DNA of 64,000 nucleotides from NCBI RefSeq assembly GCF_002021815.1, contig NZ_CP019952.1, positions 4,061,001-4,125,000 of the forward strand, written 5' to 3'. Source of the DNA: Pseudomonas parafulva (GTDB taxonomy: Bacteria > Pseudomonadota > Gammaproteobacteria > Pseudomonadales > Pseudomonadaceae). A program made the translations under genes and the position numbers. Below are positions 12,166 to 21,337 of the stretch, one piece after another. The notes beneath the pieces are model-generated. The model made no database searches, was not told the origin of the DNA, and saw only the letters and a list, made by a program, of their open reading frames with translations. Each line of letters begins with the position of its first letter. Within the stretch, counting starts at the first letter, position 1.

Positions 12166-13521
12166 ATGTCTGGGAAGCTCGAAAAAGTCCTGATCGCCAA
12201 CCGCGGGGAAATTGCCCTGCGGATCCTGCGTGCCTGCAAAGAGCTGGGTATCAAGACCGTCGCCGTGCACTCCACCGCCGACCGTGAACTGATGCACCTG
12301 GGCCTGGCAGACGAGTCGGTCTGCATCGGTCCTGCATCGTCAAAGGATTCGTACCTGCACATCCCGGCGATCATCGCCGCTGCCGAAGTCACCGGCGCGA
12401 CCGCGATTCACCCCGGTTACGGCTTCCTGGCGGAAAACGCCGATTTTGCCGAGCAGGTCGAGAAGTCCGGCTTTGCCTTCATCGGCCCCAAGGCCGACAC
12501 CATTCGCCTGATGGGCGACAAGGTCTCGGCCAAGGACGCGATGATCAAGTCGGGCGTCCCGACCGTGCCGGGCTCCGACGGCCCGCTGCCGGAAGACGAA
12601 GAAGTTGCGTTGGCCATCGCCCGCGACGTCGGCTACCCGGTGATCATCAAGGCCGCCGGTGGCGGTGGTGGTCGCGGCATGCGTGTGGTGCACAAGGAAG
12701 AGGATTTGATCGCCTCGGCCAAGCTCACCCGTACCGAAGCCGGTGCAGCCTTCGGCAACCCGATGGTGTACCTGGAGAAATTCCTGACCAACCCACGTCA
12801 CGTGGAAGTACAGGTCTTGTCCGACGGCCAGGGCAATGCAATCCACCTCGGTGACCGCGATTGCTCCCTGCAACGCCGCCACCAAAAGGTGCTGGAAGAG
12901 GCCCCGGCCCCAGGCATCGACGAGAAAGCACGCCAGGAAGTATTCAAGCGCTGCGTAGACGCGTGCATCGAGATCGGCTACCGCGGTGCGGGGACGTTCG
13001 AGTTCCTGTACGAAGATGGCCGCTTCTACTTCATCGAGATGAACACCCGTGTGCAGGTTGAGCACCCGGTGTCGGAGATGGTTACAGGCATCGACATCGT
13101 CAAGGAGATGCTGAGCATCGCCGCTGGCAACAAGCTGTCGTTCCGTCAGGAGGACGTGGTGGTCCACGGCCATTCGCTGGAATGCCGTATCAACGCCGAA
13201 GACCCGAAGAAGTTCATCCCGAGCCCTGGCAAGGTGAAGCACTTCCACGCACCGGGCGGCAACGGCGTGCGTGTCGATTCGCACCTGTACAGCGGTTATT
13301 CGGTTCCGCCGAACTATGACTCGCTGATCGGCAAGCTGATCACCTGGGGCAAGGACCGTGACGAAGCCATGGCCCGCATGCGCAATGCCCTGGACGAGAT
13401 CGTCGTCGATGGCATCAAGACCAACATCCCGCTGCACCGTGATCTGGTGCGTGATGAAGGCTTCTGCAAAGGCGGCATCAACATTCACTACCTCGAGCAC
13501 AAACTGGCCAACCAGGACTGA
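12166..13521 (+). CDS. accC: Acetyl-CoA carboxylase biotin carboxylase subunit
   Basis: 451-residue ATP-grasp enzyme that carboxylates the biotin on AccB using bicarbonate and ATP. Motifs visible are [15 protein letters not shown] at the N-terminus, the glycine-rich ATP loop [28 protein letters not shown], and [20 protein letters not shown] with the metal-binding Glu and catalytic residues. The ATG at 12166 follows GGAGAG; the in-frame codon at 12145 is upstream of that ribosome site. The gene ends 21 bp before a strong terminator. Confidence 0.98.
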   Translation: MSGKLEKVLIANRGEIALRILRACKELGIKTVAVHSTADRELMHLGLADESVCIGPASSKDSYLHIPAIIAAAEVTGATAIHPGYGFLAENADFAEQVEKSGFAFIGPKADTIRLMGDKVSAKDAMIKSGVPTVPGSDGPLPEDEEVALAIARDVGYPVIIKAAGGGGGRGMRVVHKEEDLIASAKLTRTEAGAAFGNPMVYLEKFLTNPRHVEVQVLSDGQGNAIHLGDRDCSLQRRHQKVLEEAPAPGIDEKARQEVFKRCVDACIEIGYRGAGTFEFLYEDGRFYFIEMNTRVQVEHPVSEMVTGIDIVKEMLSIAAGNKLSFRQEDVVVHGHSLECRINAEDPKKFIPSPGKVKHFHAPGGNGVRVDSHLYSGYSVPPNYDSLIGKLITWGKDRDEAMARMRNALDEIVVDGIKTNIPLHRDLVRDEGFCKGGINIHYLEHKLANQD

Positions 13522-13542
13522 TCGCGTAGTGTGAAGTACAAG

Positions 13543-13569
13543 AACCCCGGACTGGCTCCGGGGTTTTTT
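13543..13569 (+). terminator. Rho-independent terminator after accC
   Basis: AACCCCGG (13543-13550) pairs with CCGGGGTT (13558-13565) around a seven-base loop and is followed directly by T residues. It closes the aroQ-accB-accC transcript. The following 256 bp up to the end of acoR show no gene or clear element. Confidence 0.9.
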
Positions 13570-13825
13570 ATTGCCTGTTTGGGCTTGATCAATGGCTGAT
13601 GCGGCCCTTCAGGGTGCTTGTGGCCAAGTCCGACCTAGCAGAGCAATCTGCGCATCCCCGTGACCCTCTCTGACTGGCGTGAATTAATGATCTGGCTTGT
13701 ATGTTCGATCTGAAGACCGCAGAAGTCCGAACGCAGGTTCTGTGTAGGAAGGCCCCCTGAAGTCGCGATCAGCGGTGCCTGAACTGTCGCGCGGGCAGAA
13801 GCCGCAACAAGCTGCAGCTGCGACT

Positions 13826-15679
13826 CTACCCCTTCATACGAGGCATCTCGATGCGGTGCTCGTGCACCCGGCGATACAGCGTCGCACGCGAAATACCCAA
13901 CGCCTGGGCAGCCTCGGCGGGCTTCCAGCGATGGCGAATCAACGCATCCAGCAACCGTTGCCGCGCCGGGCAGGACGCCTCGCTCGTTACCCGGCCAACC
14001 TCCTGCCCACGAACCTCCTCCGGCAGGTCAAGCAGGCGCAACTGCCCTCCCTCGTTCACGGCGCAGGCATAACGCAACACCTGCCGCAACTGGCGCAGGT
14101 TCCCCGGCCAGCGATACTCCAGCAATGCCTGCAAGGCATCGTCGGCCAGCGCCACGCTCACCCCACACGCATCGGCCTCTTCGGCCAGCAACTGGTGAAT
14201 GAGCCCCAGCCGGTCTTCGCGCTCGCGCAGCGCCGGCAACGCGAAGCGGGCGTTGGCCAGGCGAAAATACAAGTCCTCACGAAACTGCCCCTGCTCCACC
14301 CTCGCTGCCAGGTCGCGGTGCGTAGCGCAGATCACCTGAATGTCCACGCGCTGGCGCCGCGCAGCCCCCAAAGGTGCTACCTCACCCTCAGCCAGCACCC
14401 GCAACAGGCGGGTCTGCAGGCTCAGTGGCATGTCGCCAATCTCGTCCAGAAACAGCGTGCCGCCATCGGCCTGGTGTACAAGCCCTTGCATACCCTTGCT
14501 CGACGCCCCGGTGAAGGCTCCCGCGACATAACCAAACAGCTCGCTCTCGATCAGGTTCTCGGGGATGGCGGCGCAGTTGAGCGTGACGAACGGGCCGTTG
14601 CCGCGCTTGCTTTGCTGGTGCAGCTGGCGAGCGAAGACTTCCTTGCCTGTACCCGTCTCGCCCTGCACCAGCACGGCAAGGTTACAATCCTTGACCCGCG
14701 TGGCCAGGCGCAAATGTTGTTCGATGCGTCGGTCCAGGCCTTGCAGCAAAGGCTCGACCGGCGGCTTGCGCTGTGGGGCGCTGACCCGGCCATACAGCTC
14801 GCCCAACCCTGGCAGACGTTGCGCCGACGCGTTGCTGACACGTCGCAATTGCGCCTGGTCGAACAGCTCACCAATGTGAGCAGGCAAGCGCCCCAGGCGT
14901 TGCATCAGGCGTTGCCGTGTCAGGCTGTTCATCGCCTGCAGGCGGCCGTCGGCGTCCCAGGCCAGCAGGTAGTCAGGCTGGCTTTCCACATAACCTGGTG
15001 TGCCGTGGGCACGCATCACCCAGTGGCCCTGGGCGCTGTGCATGAAAAAGGCGTTTTCGATTTCGCGTGCGGTCTGCTCGACCAGTTGCCGGATCAGGTG
15101 CTGGCTGCGGCGGTCGTCGGGCGAGCGCAGGGCAGAGACGTCCAGCACCCCCAGCAACTCGCCAAAGGGGTCGAAAACAGGCGCCGCGCTACAGGTCAGG
15201 CCGATGAAGGCAGCGCGAAAGTGATCGCGCTTGTGCACGGTGACCGGTGCCTTGGTGGTCAGTACTGCCGCTACCCCGCAGGTACCCTCCTCCCCCTCCG
15301 ACCAGCAGGTGCCCAGGTACAGACCGGCCTTGCGGCAGTCAGTGCGAATGGTCGATTCGACCCGGTAATCGATGGTGCGGCCCTGTGCATCGGTCAGTAG
15401 CACGCAGTAGTCGGCCTCACGCACCTGTTCGTGCAGGCGCGCCACGGCGTCCCCGGCAATGCGCAGGAACAGCTCCGAGCGCTCTCGGCATTCATTGAGC
15501 AGCGCCTGGGAAAGAATACGCGGCCCTTGCTCGGAGGCGGGATCGAGACGGTACAGCTCCATGGAGCGACGCCAGGAATCGAGGATCAACGGCGGTACTG
15601 GCGCCTGGGGCAGACGGTCGGCGTTCTTCAGTACCCTGCTGACGCAGTCGACGTGAGCGCGGGAGTTCGCGGCAAGCAT
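13826..15679 (-). CDS. acoR: Sigma-54-dependent activator of acetoin catabolism, AcoR
   Basis: 617-residue enhancer-binding protein. The N-terminal 300 residues form a GAF-type sensor (CVLLTDAQGRTIDYRVES, then EGTCGVAAVL, then GLTCSAAPVFDPFGELLGVLDVS). The AAA+ domain has Walker A GETGTGKE, an intact GAFTGA sigma-54 contact loop, and Walker [15 protein letters not shown] Fis-type helix-turn-helix ends the protein (AAQALGISRATLYRRV). It should activate the divergent acoXABC operon in response to acetoin or a related metabolite. The start at 15679 gives the usual AcoR N-terminus (MLAANSRAHVDCV). Confidence 0.93.
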   Translation of the reverse strand: MLAANSRAHVDCVSRVLKNADRLPQAPVPPLILDSWRRSMELYRLDPASEQGPRILSQALLNECRERSELFLRIAGDAVARLHEQVREADYCVLLTDAQGRTIDYRVESTIRTDCRKAGLYLGTCWSEGEEGTCGVAAVLTTKAPVTVHKRDHFRAAFIGLTCSAAPVFDPFGELLGVLDVSALRSPDDRRSQHLIRQLVEQTAREIENAFFMHSAQGHWVMRAHGTPGYVESQPDYLLAWDADGRLQAMNSLTRQRLMQRLGRLPAHIGELFDQAQLRRVSNASAQRLPGLGELYGRVSAPQRKPPVEPLLQGLDRRIEQHLRLATRVKDCNLAVLVQGETGTGKEVFARQLHQQSKRGNGPFVTLNCAAIPENLIESELFGYVAGAFTGASSKGMQGLVHQADGGTLFLDEIGDMPLSLQTRLLRVLAEGEVAPLGAARRQRVDIQVICATHRDLAARVEQGQFREDLYFRLANARFALPALREREDRLGLIHQLLAEEADACGVSVALADDALQALLEYRWPGNLRQLRQVLRYACAVNEGGQLRLLDLPEEVRGQEVGRVTSEASCPARQRLLDALIRHRWKPAEAAQALGISRATLYRRVHEHRIEMPRMKG

Positions 15680-15774
15680 TCAGGCCCTCCGGTTCTCGTT
15701 GCTGTTCTTGTGGTTGTGCAGCCATTAAGCGCCTGCGCGCAGGCCTGGACAAGCACGGTGTGATCAAAGGTGTG

Positions 15775-15795
15775 GTTGAGACGCAGCGTCTCAAC
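15775..15795. promoter_or_regulatory. Perfect inverted repeat, candidate AcoR upstream activating site
   Basis: GTTGAGACGC (15775-15784) and GCGTCTCAAC (15786-15795) are perfect inverted arms around a single A. The centre is about 154 bp upstream of the predicted transcription start of acoX, a normal distance for a sigma-54 activator. A single right half-site, GCGTCTCAGC (15828-15837), recurs exactly 42 bp downstream, four helical turns away. Assignment to AcoR is inferred from position. Confidence 0.65.
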
Positions 15796-15912
15796 GTCTC
15801 GCCGCACAACGCCCAGGCCGGCACCTGGCGTCTCAGCACGGTAGCCCGCCTGGCAGCGGTAAAGACCATGCAAGGACTCTGCGACGGACCTTTGCGGGGT
15901 TTCGTGCAAAGC

Positions 15913-15928
15913 TGGCACCGCGCTTGCT
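15913..15928 (+). promoter_or_regulatory. Sigma-54 (-24/-12) promoter of acoXABC
   Basis: TGGCAC-N5-TTGCT matches the RpoN consensus TGGCAC-N5-TTGC(A/T), with GG at 15914-15915 and GC at 15926-15927. Transcription should start near 15939, just before acoX. It fits the adjacent AcoR gene, whose GAFTGA loop contacts sigma-54. Confidence 0.85.
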
Positions 15929-15940
15929 CTGGTCCTTGCA

Positions 15941-15948
15941 AACAAGAA
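15941..15948 (+). promoter_or_regulatory. CA motif at acoX translation start (possible Crc/Hfq site)
   Basis: AACAAGAA matches the AANAANAA pattern bound by Hfq with Crc in Pseudomonas. It lies 14 bases before the acoX ATG, where binding would block initiation. Similar motifs lie before acoA, acoB and eat. Confidence 0.5.
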
Positions 15949-15961
15949 CACGAGGTGCGCC

Positions 15962-17014
15962 ATGCCGCTACCCGCCCCACTGGTCGGCATCATTGCCAAC
16001 CCTGCTTCAGGCCGAGACCTGCGTCGCCTGACCGCCACTGCCGGCTTGTACTCCAGCACCGACAAGGCCGCCGCCATCGCCCGCCTGCTCGCCGCATTCG
16101 GCGCCACGGGTGTCGGCCACGTGCTGATGCCCAGCGACATGACCGGCATCGCCGCTGCCGTGGTCAAGGCCTGCGCCGGGCCGATGGCGCGCGATCAGCA
16201 CTGGCCTGCCCTCGAGATACTCGACCTGCCCCTGACCCAGACCGTCAGCGACACCCGGCTTGCCACGCGCAACATGGTCGCGCGGGGGGTGTCGCTGATC
16301 GCTGTGCTGGGGGGCGACGGTACCCACAAGGCCGTGGCGGCAGAAGCTGGCGACGTACCCCTGCTGACCTTGTCCACCGGCACCAACAACGCCTTCCCGG
16401 AGCTGCGCGAAGCGACCAGCGCGGGGCTTGCAGGCGGCCTGATCGTCGGCGGCAAGGTGCCAACCTCCATCGGCCTGCGCCGCAACAAACGCTTGCTGGT
16501 CAGGGTGCCCCAGCAGCAACTGAGCGAATGGGCGCTGGTGGAGGTAGCGGTGTCGCCCCAGCGTTTCATCGGCGCGCGGGCGCTGAGCCGCAGCGAAGAC
16601 CTGAGCGAAATCTTCGCCTGCTTCGCCGAGCCCCACGCGATTGGCTTGTCGGCACTGTGCGGCCTGTGGAATCCGGTCTCGCGGCAAGCGCCCCACGGCG
16701 CCTGGGTGCGCTTGGACGAGAACGCCGGGCAGGCGCTGCTGGCCCCTGTGGCCCCTGGCGTGCTGCAAGGCTGCGGCATCACCGCCTCCGGCCACATGGC
16801 GCCCGACGAACCGTACCGCCCGGCCCTCGTCCAGGGCACCTTGGCCCTGGACGGCGAGCGGGAAATCGAATTCTGCGCCCATGACACCCCCACCATCACC
16901 CTCGATCACCTGGGCCCGTTGAGTGTGGACGTGCAGGCAGTGCTCACGCATGCCGCCCAGCATCGTCTGCTGGCTTTACCCCTGGGCCACCCGCTGCACC
17001 CCGCGACCCGTTGA
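15962..17014 (+). CDS. acoX: Acetoin catabolism protein AcoX
   Basis: 350-residue protein of the ATP-NAD kinase-like AcoX family, regularly the first gene of Pseudomonas and Ralstonia acetoin operons. The kinase-like signature GGDGTHK is present, with an early IIANPASGRD loop and a later STGTNNAFPE. Its biochemical role is not established; it is not needed for the E1/E2 reaction itself. It is first in the operon, right behind the sigma-54 promoter, with acoA 22 bp downstream. Confidence 0.92.
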   Translation: MPLPAPLVGIIANPASGRDLRRLTATAGLYSSTDKAAAIARLLAAFGATGVGHVLMPSDMTGIAAAVVKACAGPMARDQHWPALEILDLPLTQTVSDTRLATRNMVARGVSLIAVLGGDGTHKAVAAEAGDVPLLTLSTGTNNAFPELREATSAGLAGGLIVGGKVPTSIGLRRNKRLLVRVPQQQLSEWALVEVAVSPQRFIGARALSRSEDLSEIFACFAEPHAIGLSALCGLWNPVSRQAPHGAWVRLDENAGQALLAPVAPGVLQGCGITASGHMAPDEPYRPALVQGTLALDGEREIEFCAHDTPTITLDHLGPLSVDVQAVLTHAAQHRLLALPLGHPLHPATR

Positions 17015-17027
17015 GACAACCCCGGAG

Positions 17028-17035
17028 AACAACAA
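17028..17035 (+). promoter_or_regulatory. CA motif at acoA translation start (possible Crc/Hfq site)
   Basis: AACAACAA fits AANAANAA and ends two bases before the acoA ATG, overlapping the ribosome-binding region (GGAG at 17023-17026). Position favours translational control. Confidence 0.5.
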
Positions 17036-17036
17036 G

Positions 17037-18014
17037 ATGTCCAATCAACCGAGTTCCGCACAACTGCTGCATGCCTATGAAGTGATGCGCACCATTCGTG
17101 CCTTCGAAGAACGCCTGCACGTCGAGTTCGCCACAGGCGAAATACCCGGCTTCGTTCACCTTTACGCCGGTGAAGAGGCCAGCGCGGCGGGGGTGATGGC
17201 CCACCTGCGCGACAGCGATTGCATTGCCTCCAACCATCGCGGCCATGGCCACTGCATCGCCAAGGGCGTGGATGTGTACGGCATGATGGCCGAGATCTAC
17301 GGCAAGAAGACCGGGGTCTGCGGTGGCAAGGGCGGCTCGATGCACATTGCCGACCTGGGCAAGGGCATGCTCGGCGCCAACGGTATCGTCGGCGCTGGCG
17401 CACCCTTGGTGGTAGGCGCTGCGCTGGCAGCCAAGCTCAAGGGTCGCGACGATGTGTCCGTGGTCTTCTTCGGCGATGGCGCCTCCAATGAAGGCGCAGT
17501 GTTCGAAGCCATGAACATGGCTGCGATCATGAACCTGCCGTGCATCTTCGTCGCCGAGAACAATGGTTATGCCGAAGCCACCGCGTCCAACTGGTCAGTG
17601 GCCTGCGATCACATAGCCGACCGCGCCGCCGGCTTCGGCATGCCAGGGGTCACCATCGACGGCTTCGATTTCTTCGCGGTTCACGAGGCCGCCGGTGCCG
17701 CCATCGAGCGCGCACGTGCCGGCCAGGGGCCGTCGCTGATCGAGGTCAAGCTCAGCCGCTACTACGGCCACTTCGAGGGCGATGCGCAAACCTACCGCGC
17801 CCCCGATGAAGTGAAGAACTTGCGCGAAACCCGCGACTGCCTGCTGCAGTTCCGCGACAAGACCGTGCGCGCGGGTCTGCTCGAAGCAGGCCAACTGGAC
17901 AGCATCGATGCCCGCGTCGAGGACCTGATCGAGGATGCCGTGCAACGCGCCAAGTCCGACCCCAAGCCGCAACCTGCCGACCTGCTCACCGACGTCTACG
18001 TCGCCTATCCCTGA
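17037..18014 (+). CDS. acoA: Acetoin dehydrogenase E1 alpha subunit
   Basis: 325-residue thiamine-diphosphate subunit of the acetoin:DCPIP oxidoreductase/acetoin dehydrogenase complex. The TPP motif is complete: it begins GDGASNEGAVFEA (about residue 145) and ends with ENN about 27 residues later. GGKGGSMHI and GANGIVGAGAPL are also typical of E1 alpha. With AcoB it cleaves acetoin to acetaldehyde and a hydroxyethyl group, later transferred as acetyl to lipoate on AcoC. The ATG at 17037 has GGAG ten bases upstream; the longer frame overlaps acoX and is not family-like. Confidence 0.96.
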   Translation: MSNQPSSAQLLHAYEVMRTIRAFEERLHVEFATGEIPGFVHLYAGEEASAAGVMAHLRDSDCIASNHRGHGHCIAKGVDVYGMMAEIYGKKTGVCGGKGGSMHIADLGKGMLGANGIVGAGAPLVVGAALAAKLKGRDDVSVVFFGDGASNEGAVFEAMNMAAIMNLPCIFVAENNGYAEATASNWSVACDHIADRAAGFGMPGVTIDGFDFFAVHEAAGAAIERARAGQGPSLIEVKLSRYYGHFEGDAQTYRAPDEVKNLRETRDCLLQFRDKTVRAGLLEAGQLDSIDARVEDLIEDAVQRAKSDPKPQPADLLTDVYVAYP

Positions 18015-18021
18015 GCCGCTC

Positions 18022-18036
18022 AAAACAAGAACAACA
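18022..18036 (+). promoter_or_regulatory. CA-rich tract at acoB translation start (possible Crc/Hfq site)
   Basis: AAAACAAGAACAACA contains overlapping AANAANAA matches directly before the AGGAG ribosome-binding site of acoB. This is the longest such tract in the aco operon and fits catabolite control. Confidence 0.55.
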
Positions 18037-18047
18037 GGAGAACCACC

Positions 18048-19070
18048 ATGGCAAGAAAGATCAGTTACCAGCAGGCCATCAACGAAGCCCTGGCCCAGGA
18101 AATGCGCCGTGACGATACCGTGTTCATCATTGGTGAGGATGTGGCCGGCGGTGCAGGCGCGCCTGGCGAAGACGATGCCTGGGGTGGCGTGCTGGGCGTG
18201 ACCAAGGGCCTGTATCACCAGTTTCCAGGCCGCGTACTGGATGCGCCGCTCTCGGAGATCGGCTACGTAGGCGCCGCCGTCGGCGCGGCCACCCAGGGCC
18301 TGCGCCCAGTCTGCGAACTGATGTTCGTCGACTTCGCCGGCTGCTGCCTGGACCAGATCCTCAATCAGGCGGCCAAGTTTCGTTACATGTTCGGCGGCAA
18401 GGCCGTGACCCCGCTGGTCATGCGCACTATGTACGGCGCCGGGCTGCGTGCCGCGGCCCAGCATTCGCAGATGCTCACCTCGCTGTGGACGCACATCCCG
18501 GGCCTGAAGGTGGTGTGCCCGTCCTCGCCTTACGACGCCAAGGGCCTGCTGATCCAGGCCATCCGCGACAACGACCCGGTGATCTTCTGCGAACACAAGC
18601 TGCTGTACGGCATGCAGGGCGAAGTACCGGAGGAGGTGTACACGGTGCCGTTCGGCGAAGCCAATTACCTGCGCGATGGCAGCGATGTCACCCTGGTGAC
18701 GTATGGCCGCATGGTGCATGTGGCCATGGAAGCCGCCAACAACCTGGCCCGTCAGGGCATCGACTGCGAAGTCCTGGACCTGCGCACCACCAGCCCGCTG
18801 GACGAAGACAGCATCCTTGAAAGTGTCGAAAAGACCGGGCGCCTGGTGGTGATCGACGAAGCCAACCCCCGGTGCTCGATGGCCACGGACATCAGCGCCC
18901 TGGTTGCGCAGAAGGCATTCGGTGCGCTGAAGGGGCCCATCGAAATGGTGACGGCGCCGCATACGCCCGTTCCGTTTTCCGACGCTCTGGAAGACCTGTA
19001 TATCCCCGACGCTGCCAAAATCGAAACAGCCGTGCGCACCGTTATCGACGCTGCAAGGAGCGCCGCATGA
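18048..19070 (+). CDS. acoB: Acetoin dehydrogenase E1 beta subunit
   Basis: 340-residue transketolase-like E1 beta partner of AcoA. Typical segments are ISYQQAINEALAQEM, IIGEDVAGGAGAPGEDDA, the conserved SEIGYVGAAVGAATQGLRP, and the C-terminal transketolase domain (DCEVLDLRTTSPLDEDSI). AGGAG is well placed before the ATG. Its stop overlaps the acoC start as ATGA, so the E1 beta and E2 subunits are translationally coupled. Confidence 0.97.
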   Translation: MARKISYQQAINEALAQEMRRDDTVFIIGEDVAGGAGAPGEDDAWGGVLGVTKGLYHQFPGRVLDAPLSEIGYVGAAVGAATQGLRPVCELMFVDFAGCCLDQILNQAAKFRYMFGGKAVTPLVMRTMYGAGLRAAAQHSQMLTSLWTHIPGLKVVCPSSPYDAKGLLIQAIRDNDPVIFCEHKLLYGMQGEVPEEVYTVPFGEANYLRDGSDVTLVTYGRMVHVAMEAANNLARQGIDCEVLDLRTTSPLDEDSILESVEKTGRLVVIDEANPRCSMATDISALVAQKAFGALKGPIEMVTAPHTPVPFSDALEDLYIPDAAKIETAVRTVIDAARSAA

Positions 19071-20173
19071 GCCAGATCCATACCCTGACCATGCCCAAAT
19101 GGGGGTTGTCGATGACCGAGGGCCGGGTGGACACCTGGCTCAAGCAGGAAGGCGACGTCATCACCAAGGGCGACGAAGTGCTGGACGTGGAGACGGACAA
19201 GATCAGCAGCAGCGTCGAGGCGCCGTTCAGTGGCGTGCTGCGCCGCCTGGTGGCCAGGCCGGACGAGACCCTGCCGGTGGGTGCGCTGTTGGCCGTGGTG
19301 GTAGAAGGCGAAGCCGACGACGCCGACATCGACGCTGTGGTACAGCGCTTTCAGGCCGAGTTCGTGGCCGACGGTAGCACCGACCAGGCCCAAGGCCCGG
19401 CGCCGCAGAAAGCCGAGGTGAAGGGGCGCTTGTTGCGCTGGTTCGAACTGGGCGAAGGCGGGACGCCCTTGGTGCTGGTACATGGCTTTGGCGGCGACCT
19501 CAACAACTGGCTGTTCAACCACCCTGCCCTGGCCGCCGAGCGACGGGTAATCGCCCTCGACCTGCCGGGCCATGGCGAGTCGGCCAAAGCCTTGCAGCGC
19601 GGTGACCTGGAGGAACTGAGCGAAACGGTGCTGGCCCTGCTCGATCACCTGGACATTCCACGTGCTCATCTGGTCGGTCACTCCATGGGCGGTGCGGTTT
19701 GCCTGGGCCTTGCGCGCCTGGCACCGCACCGGGTGGCCAGCCTTGGCCTGATCGCCAGCGCGGGTCTGGGCGAGGCCATCAATGGGCAGTACCTGCAAGG
19801 GTTCGTCGCGGCCAGTAGCCGCAACGCCCTCAAGCCGCAGATGGTGCAACTGTTCGCCGATCCGGCCTTGGTCACGCGGCAACTGCTCGAAGACATGCTC
19901 AAGTTCAAGCGCCTGGAGGGCGTAGACCAGGCGCTGCAGGTGCTGGCCTCGGCCCTGGCCGACGGCGACCGGCAACGCCACGACCTGCGCAGCGTCCTGG
20001 GCCAGCACCCGGCCCTGGTGATCTGGGGCGAGAAGGACGCGATCATTCCGGCCAGTCATGCCCAGGGTCTGGAGGCCCAGGTGGTCGTCGTGCCGGAAGC
20101 TGGCCACATGGTGCAGATGGAGGCCGCCGACACGGTCAACCAGCACCTGCTCGCTTTCCTGCGCAGCCATTGA
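19067..20173 (+). CDS. acoC: Acetoin dehydrogenase E2: lipoyl domain fused to alpha/beta hydrolase
   Basis: 368 residues. The first 80 form a lipoyl domain (MPKWGLSMTEGRVDTWLKQE) with the lipoylated lysine in VETDKISS. From about residue 125 onward the protein is an alpha/beta hydrolase (LVLVHGFGGDLNNW, nucleophile elbow GHSMGGA, terminal histidine in AGHMVQME). There is no peripheral-subunit-binding domain and no standard acyltransferase domain with its DHR motif. This architecture is known for Pseudomonas acetoin E2, where it transfers acetyl from lipoate to CoA. No lipoamide dehydrogenase gene follows, so E3 must come from elsewhere. The start is the ATG overlapping the acoB stop. Confidence 0.93.
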   Translation: MSQIHTLTMPKWGLSMTEGRVDTWLKQEGDVITKGDEVLDVETDKISSSVEAPFSGVLRRLVARPDETLPVGALLAVVVEGEADDADIDAVVQRFQAEFVADGSTDQAQGPAPQKAEVKGRLLRWFELGEGGTPLVLVHGFGGDLNNWLFNHPALAAERRVIALDLPGHGESAKALQRGDLEELSETVLALLDHLDIPRAHLVGHSMGGAVCLGLARLAPHRVASLGLIASAGLGEAINGQYLQGFVAASSRNALKPQMVQLFADPALVTRQLLEDMLKFKRLEGVDQALQVLASALADGDRQRHDLRSVLGQHPALVIWGEKDAIIPASHAQGLEAQVVVVPEAGHMVQMEAADTVNQHLLAFLRSH

Positions 20174-20198
20174 CCCTTCCTGGCTTCTGGAGATTCCT

Positions 20199-21290
20199 AT
20201 GAACGACTTGAGCAATCCACACATGCGCGCGGCGGTCTGGCACGGGCGCAACGACATCCGGGTCGAGCAGGTGCCCCTGCCGGCCGACCCTGCACCTGGG
20301 TGGGTGCAGATCCAGGTGGACTGGTGCGGCATCTGCGGCTCGGACCTGCACGAATACGTGGCCGGACCGGTCTTCATCCCGGTCGACGCGCCACACCCGC
20401 TGACCGGTATTCAGGGCCAATGCATCCTCGGCCACGAGTTCTGCGGCCGGATCGCCAAGCTCGGCGCAGGCGTCGAGGGCTATGCCGTGGGCGATCCGGT
20501 GGCGGCAGATGCCTGCCAGCACTGTGGCACCTGTTATTACTGTACCCACGGGATGTACAACATCTGTGAGCGCCTGGCGTTCACAGGCTTGATGAACAAT
20601 GGCGCCTTCGCCGAGCGGGTCAATGTGCCGGCCAATCTGCTCTACCGGCTGCCGCCCGGTTTCCCGGCCGAGGCAGGGGCCCTGATCGAACCGCTGGCGG
20701 TCGGCATGCACGCGGTCAAAAAAGCAGGCAGCCTGCTGGGCCAGACCGTGGTGGTGGTGGGCGCCGGTACCATCGGACTGTGCACCATCATGTGCGCCAA
20801 GGCGGCAGGCGCGGCGCGGGTGATCGCCCTGGAGATGTCTTCGGCGCGCAAAGCCAAGGCATTGGAAGTGGGCGCCAGCGTGGTCCTGGACCCCAATCAG
20901 TGCGATGCGTTGGCCGAGATTCGTGCGCTCACCGCCGGGCTGGGGGCTGACGTGAGCTTCGAGTGCATCGGCAACAAGCACACGGCCAAGCTGGCCATCG
21001 ACACCCTTCGCAAGGCCGGCAAGTGCGTGATGGTGGGAATTTTCGAGGAGCCGAGCGAATTCAACTTCTTCGAACTGGTGTCCACCGAGAAGCAGGTGAT
21101 CGGTGCGCTGGCCTATAACGGCGAGTTCGCCGACGTGATCGCCTTCATCGCCGACGGTCGGTTGGATATACGCCCGCTGGTGACCGGCCGCATCGGGCTG
21201 GAGCAGATCGTCGAACTGGGGTTCGAGGAACTGGTGAACAACAAGGAGGAAAACGTGAAGATCATCGTGTCGCCGGGATTGGGTCGCTAG
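20199..21290 (+). CDS. 2,3-butanediol dehydrogenase (zinc-dependent MDR family)
   Basis: 363-residue medium-chain dehydrogenase. The catalytic zinc region is CGICGSDLHEY, then GHEFCGRIAKLG. The structural zinc cysteines lie in the stretch beginning ACQHCGTCYYC. The Rossmann glycine motif is VGAGTIGLCTI. It resembles (R,R)-butanediol dehydrogenases, oxidising 2,3-butanediol to acetoin with NAD+, which would feed the acetoin dehydrogenase encoded just upstream. It lies 25 bp after acoC with TCTGGAG before the ATG at 20199, so it belongs to the aco operon. A later ATG (MRAAVWHGRND) is a possible alternative start. Confidence 0.92.
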   Translation: MNDLSNPHMRAAVWHGRNDIRVEQVPLPADPAPGWVQIQVDWCGICGSDLHEYVAGPVFIPVDAPHPLTGIQGQCILGHEFCGRIAKLGAGVEGYAVGDPVAADACQHCGTCYYCTHGMYNICERLAFTGLMNNGAFAERVNVPANLLYRLPPGFPAEAGALIEPLAVGMHAVKKAGSLLGQTVVVVGAGTIGLCTIMCAKAAGAARVIALEMSSARKAKALEVGASVVLDPNQCDALAEIRALTAGLGADVSFECIGNKHTAKLAIDTLRKAGKCVMVGIFEEPSEFNFFELVSTEKQVIGALAYNGEFADVIAFIADGRLDIRPLVTGRIGLEQIVELGFEELVNNKEENVKIIVSPGLGR

Positions 21291-21313
21291 GCGCACGGTA
21301 TCGAAGTTCCCCT

Positions 21314-21337
21314 GGGGCGGCCTGATCAGGCCGCCCC
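21314..21337. terminator. Long palindromic hairpin at the end of the aco operon
   Basis: A perfect 24-base palindrome with arms GGGGCGGCCTGA and TCAGGCCGCCCC begins 24 bp after the butanediol dehydrogenase stop. It can form a very stable hairpin, but no T run follows, so it may stabilise the 3' end or act with Rho rather than be an intrinsic terminator. Confidence 0.5.

Noticed and set aside
13775..15400. 541-codon open frame on the plus strand opposite acoR
   Set aside because: It mirrors a well-defined sigma-54 activator. Its product is low-complexity (Gln, Ala, Arg, His) with no recognisable family.
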